Of a stretch of 21,433 nucleotides of DNA, positions 20,430-21,433 are shown piece after piece. The stretch covers positions 1-21,433 of the IMG/VR virus record IMGVR_UViG_3300035665_000273, one strand, 5' to 3'. The notes below the pieces were generated by a model. It was not told the DNA's origin. It saw only the letters and a list, made by a program, of their open reading frames with translations, and ran no database searches. The DNA comes from a virus. How positions within the stretch are numbered: position 1 is the stretch's first letter; each line of letters begins with the position of its first letter. The position numbers and the translations under genes were made by a program.

Positions 20430-21339
20430 AAAGATCATGGTGCTGGGTCACAAGGGTATGGTGGGTAGCGCCATATCCAGGTTGCTCAAGCACAAGAAGT
20501 ATGAAGTGCTGACGGTGGATGCTGACCTACGCAACCCGCCGGAAAACCTGTATGCAGACAAGCCAGACTACGTGTTCATCTGTGCAGCCAAGGTCGGCGG
20601 CATCATGGCCAACAGCACGTACCCTGTGGACTTCCTGTACGACAACACGGCCATAGCATTCAACGCTATTCACCAAGCACATGAGGCTGGCATCCAGAAC
20701 CTGATGTTCTTGGGATCAAGCTGCATCTATCCCAAACACGCGCCGCAGCCAATCAAGGAAGAGCATCTGCTGACAGGCCCGCTTGAGCCTACGAATGAAG
20801 CCTATGCCATCGCCAAGATCGCAGGCATCAAGCTGTGCGAGGCGTACCGCAAGCAGTACAAGCGCAACTACGTGGCCGTCATGCCAACCAATCTCTACGG
20901 CATCGGTGATAAGTACGACTTGCAGAACAGCCATGTCTTGCCGGCGCTGATCTACAAAGCGTATCAGGCCAAGCAGAACAACGAACGCACGATGACTGTC
21001 TGGGGTACAGGCAAGGTCATGCGCGAGTTCATGTTTGCCGATGACCTGGCAGATGCCTGCGTGTTCCTGATGGAGAAGGGCTACGACGGCGGGCTGATCA
21101 ATATCGGCACAGGCAAGGACGTGACTATCCGCGAGGTAGCAGACTTGATTTGCCGTACCGTTCAGTTCAAGGGCGAGCTGACGTTCGACAACTCCAAGCC
21201 TGACGGCACACCACGCAAACTGCTCGATGTATCCAAGTTGCACAAGCTAGGTTGGAAGGCCAAGACTTCTTTGGCAGATGGCATCAATGAAACGTACAAA
21301 GACTTCCTGCGTAGACATATCATGAGGGCTAGCCTATGA
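20419..21339 (+). CDS. fcl: GDP-L-fucose synthase
   Basis: Epimerises and reduces the keto product to GDP-L-fucose. A 306-residue enzyme: GHKGMVG (10-16) binds NADPH, GSSCIYP (99-105), and Y129-x3-K133 in [17 protein letters not shown], followed by MPTNLYG (155-161) and SHV with His172, match Escherichia coli Fcl (WcaG) almost residue for residue in these blocks. Start is TTG 20419, with GGAGG 6 bases before it; ATG 20437 would cut the first strand. It overlaps the gmd stop by 11 bases. Together they complete the pathway from host GDP-mannose. Confidence 0.95.
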   Translation: MKGKKIMVLGHKGMVGSAISRLLKHKKYEVLTVDADLRNPPENLYADKPDYVFICAAKVGGIMANSTYPVDFLYDNTAIAFNAIHQAHEAGIQNLMFLGSSCIYPKHAPQPIKEEHLLTGPLEPTNEAYAIAKIAGIKLCEAYRKQYKRNYVAVMPTNLYGIGDKYDLQNSHVLPALIYKAYQAKQNNERTMTVWGTGKVMREFMFADDLADACVFLMEKGYDGGLINIGTGKDVTIREVADLICRTVQFKGELTFDNSKPDGTPRKLLDVSKLHKLGWKAKTSLADGINETYKDFLRRHIMRASL

Positions 21340-21433
21340 GTCTGTCTGTCGCAGTAGTCACCAGCACCCAAGGCAGAGACACCCTGACACGGTGTATCGA
21401 AAGCGTCCACAACCAAACCTATAAAGCTACCCA
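21336..21433 (+). CDS. GT2-family glycosyltransferase, N-terminal fragment (cut by window end)
   Basis: Starts with ATG 21336, overlapping the fcl stop as ATGA. The 32 visible residues (VAVVTSTQGRDTLTRCIESV, then HNQTY) match the opening nucleotide-binding strand and helix of GT2 glycosyltransferases. It shows that the glycosylation block continues to the right. The rest is outside the window. Confidence 0.7.
   Translation, partial: MSLSVAVVTSTQGRDTLTRCIESVHNQTYKAT

Noticed and set aside
1-21433. tRNA genes, CRISPR arrays, insertion sequences and an integrase
   Set aside because: No cloverleaf, regularly spaced repeats, transposase or recombinase motifs were seen on reading both strands. 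A temperate lifestyle can be neither shown nor excluded.

Overview
The window looks like part of a tailed double-stranded DNA phage (Caudoviricetes) or an intact prophage. It holds terminase small and large subunits, a phage-style primase and helicase, an ERF annealing protein with a RecB/Cas4-like nuclease and an SSB-like protein, and dozens of tiny genes packed with 1-11 base overlaps. Promoters of sigma-70 type (TTGACA with TATAAT-like -10 boxes), Shine-Dalgarno sites and moderate GC content suggest a Gram-negative, probably proteobacterial, host. The host cannot be named from the sequence. No integrase, tRNA, CRISPR array, rRNA or insertion sequence was seen.

Layout. (1) 1-2435, leftward: terminase small subunit, a LexA-like DNA-binding domain protein, a small unknown protein, and terminase large subunit running off the left edge. 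(2) 2436-2674: divergent control region with a strong rightward promoter inside a 12-bp inverted repeat. (3) 2675-5142, rightward: about nine small, mostly unknown genes, probably early accessory functions, several joined by an identical 17-bp stop-codon/ribosome-site cassette. One encodes a 226-residue protein with two cysteine clusters. (4) 5101-11707, leftward: a tightly coupled operon of small unknown genes, a FUT8/GT23-like glycosyltransferase, a 41-residue membrane protein, a ParB-fold protein, a cytosine-C5 DNA methyltransferase, an SF2 helicase and a Toprim primase. (5) 11708-12848: control region with one leftward gene, three promoter candidates, interleaved inverted repeats, a leftward terminator and operators. 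(6) 12849-16902, rightward: recombination module (nuclease, ERF, SSB-like), a secreted cysteine-rich peptide, HTH and RHH regulators, and small genes. (7) 16899-21433, rightward and continuous with the previous block: glycosylation block with an Anp1-like glycosyltransferase, a GT10 fucosyltransferase, GDP-mannose 4,6-dehydratase, GDP-L-fucose synthase and the start of a GT2 glycosyltransferase.

How it works together. The last block can make GDP-L-fucose from host GDP-mannose and has a GT10 enzyme to use it. A second enzyme with fucosyltransferase-like motifs is translationally coupled to DNA-modification and replication genes. The phage therefore probably fucosylates something: its virion, the host surface or, more speculatively, its DNA. 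Regulation seems to use a few shared operators. A perfect 14-bp palindrome occurs three times, and one operator design is shared by the rightward early promoter (2602) and the leftward replication promoter (11764).
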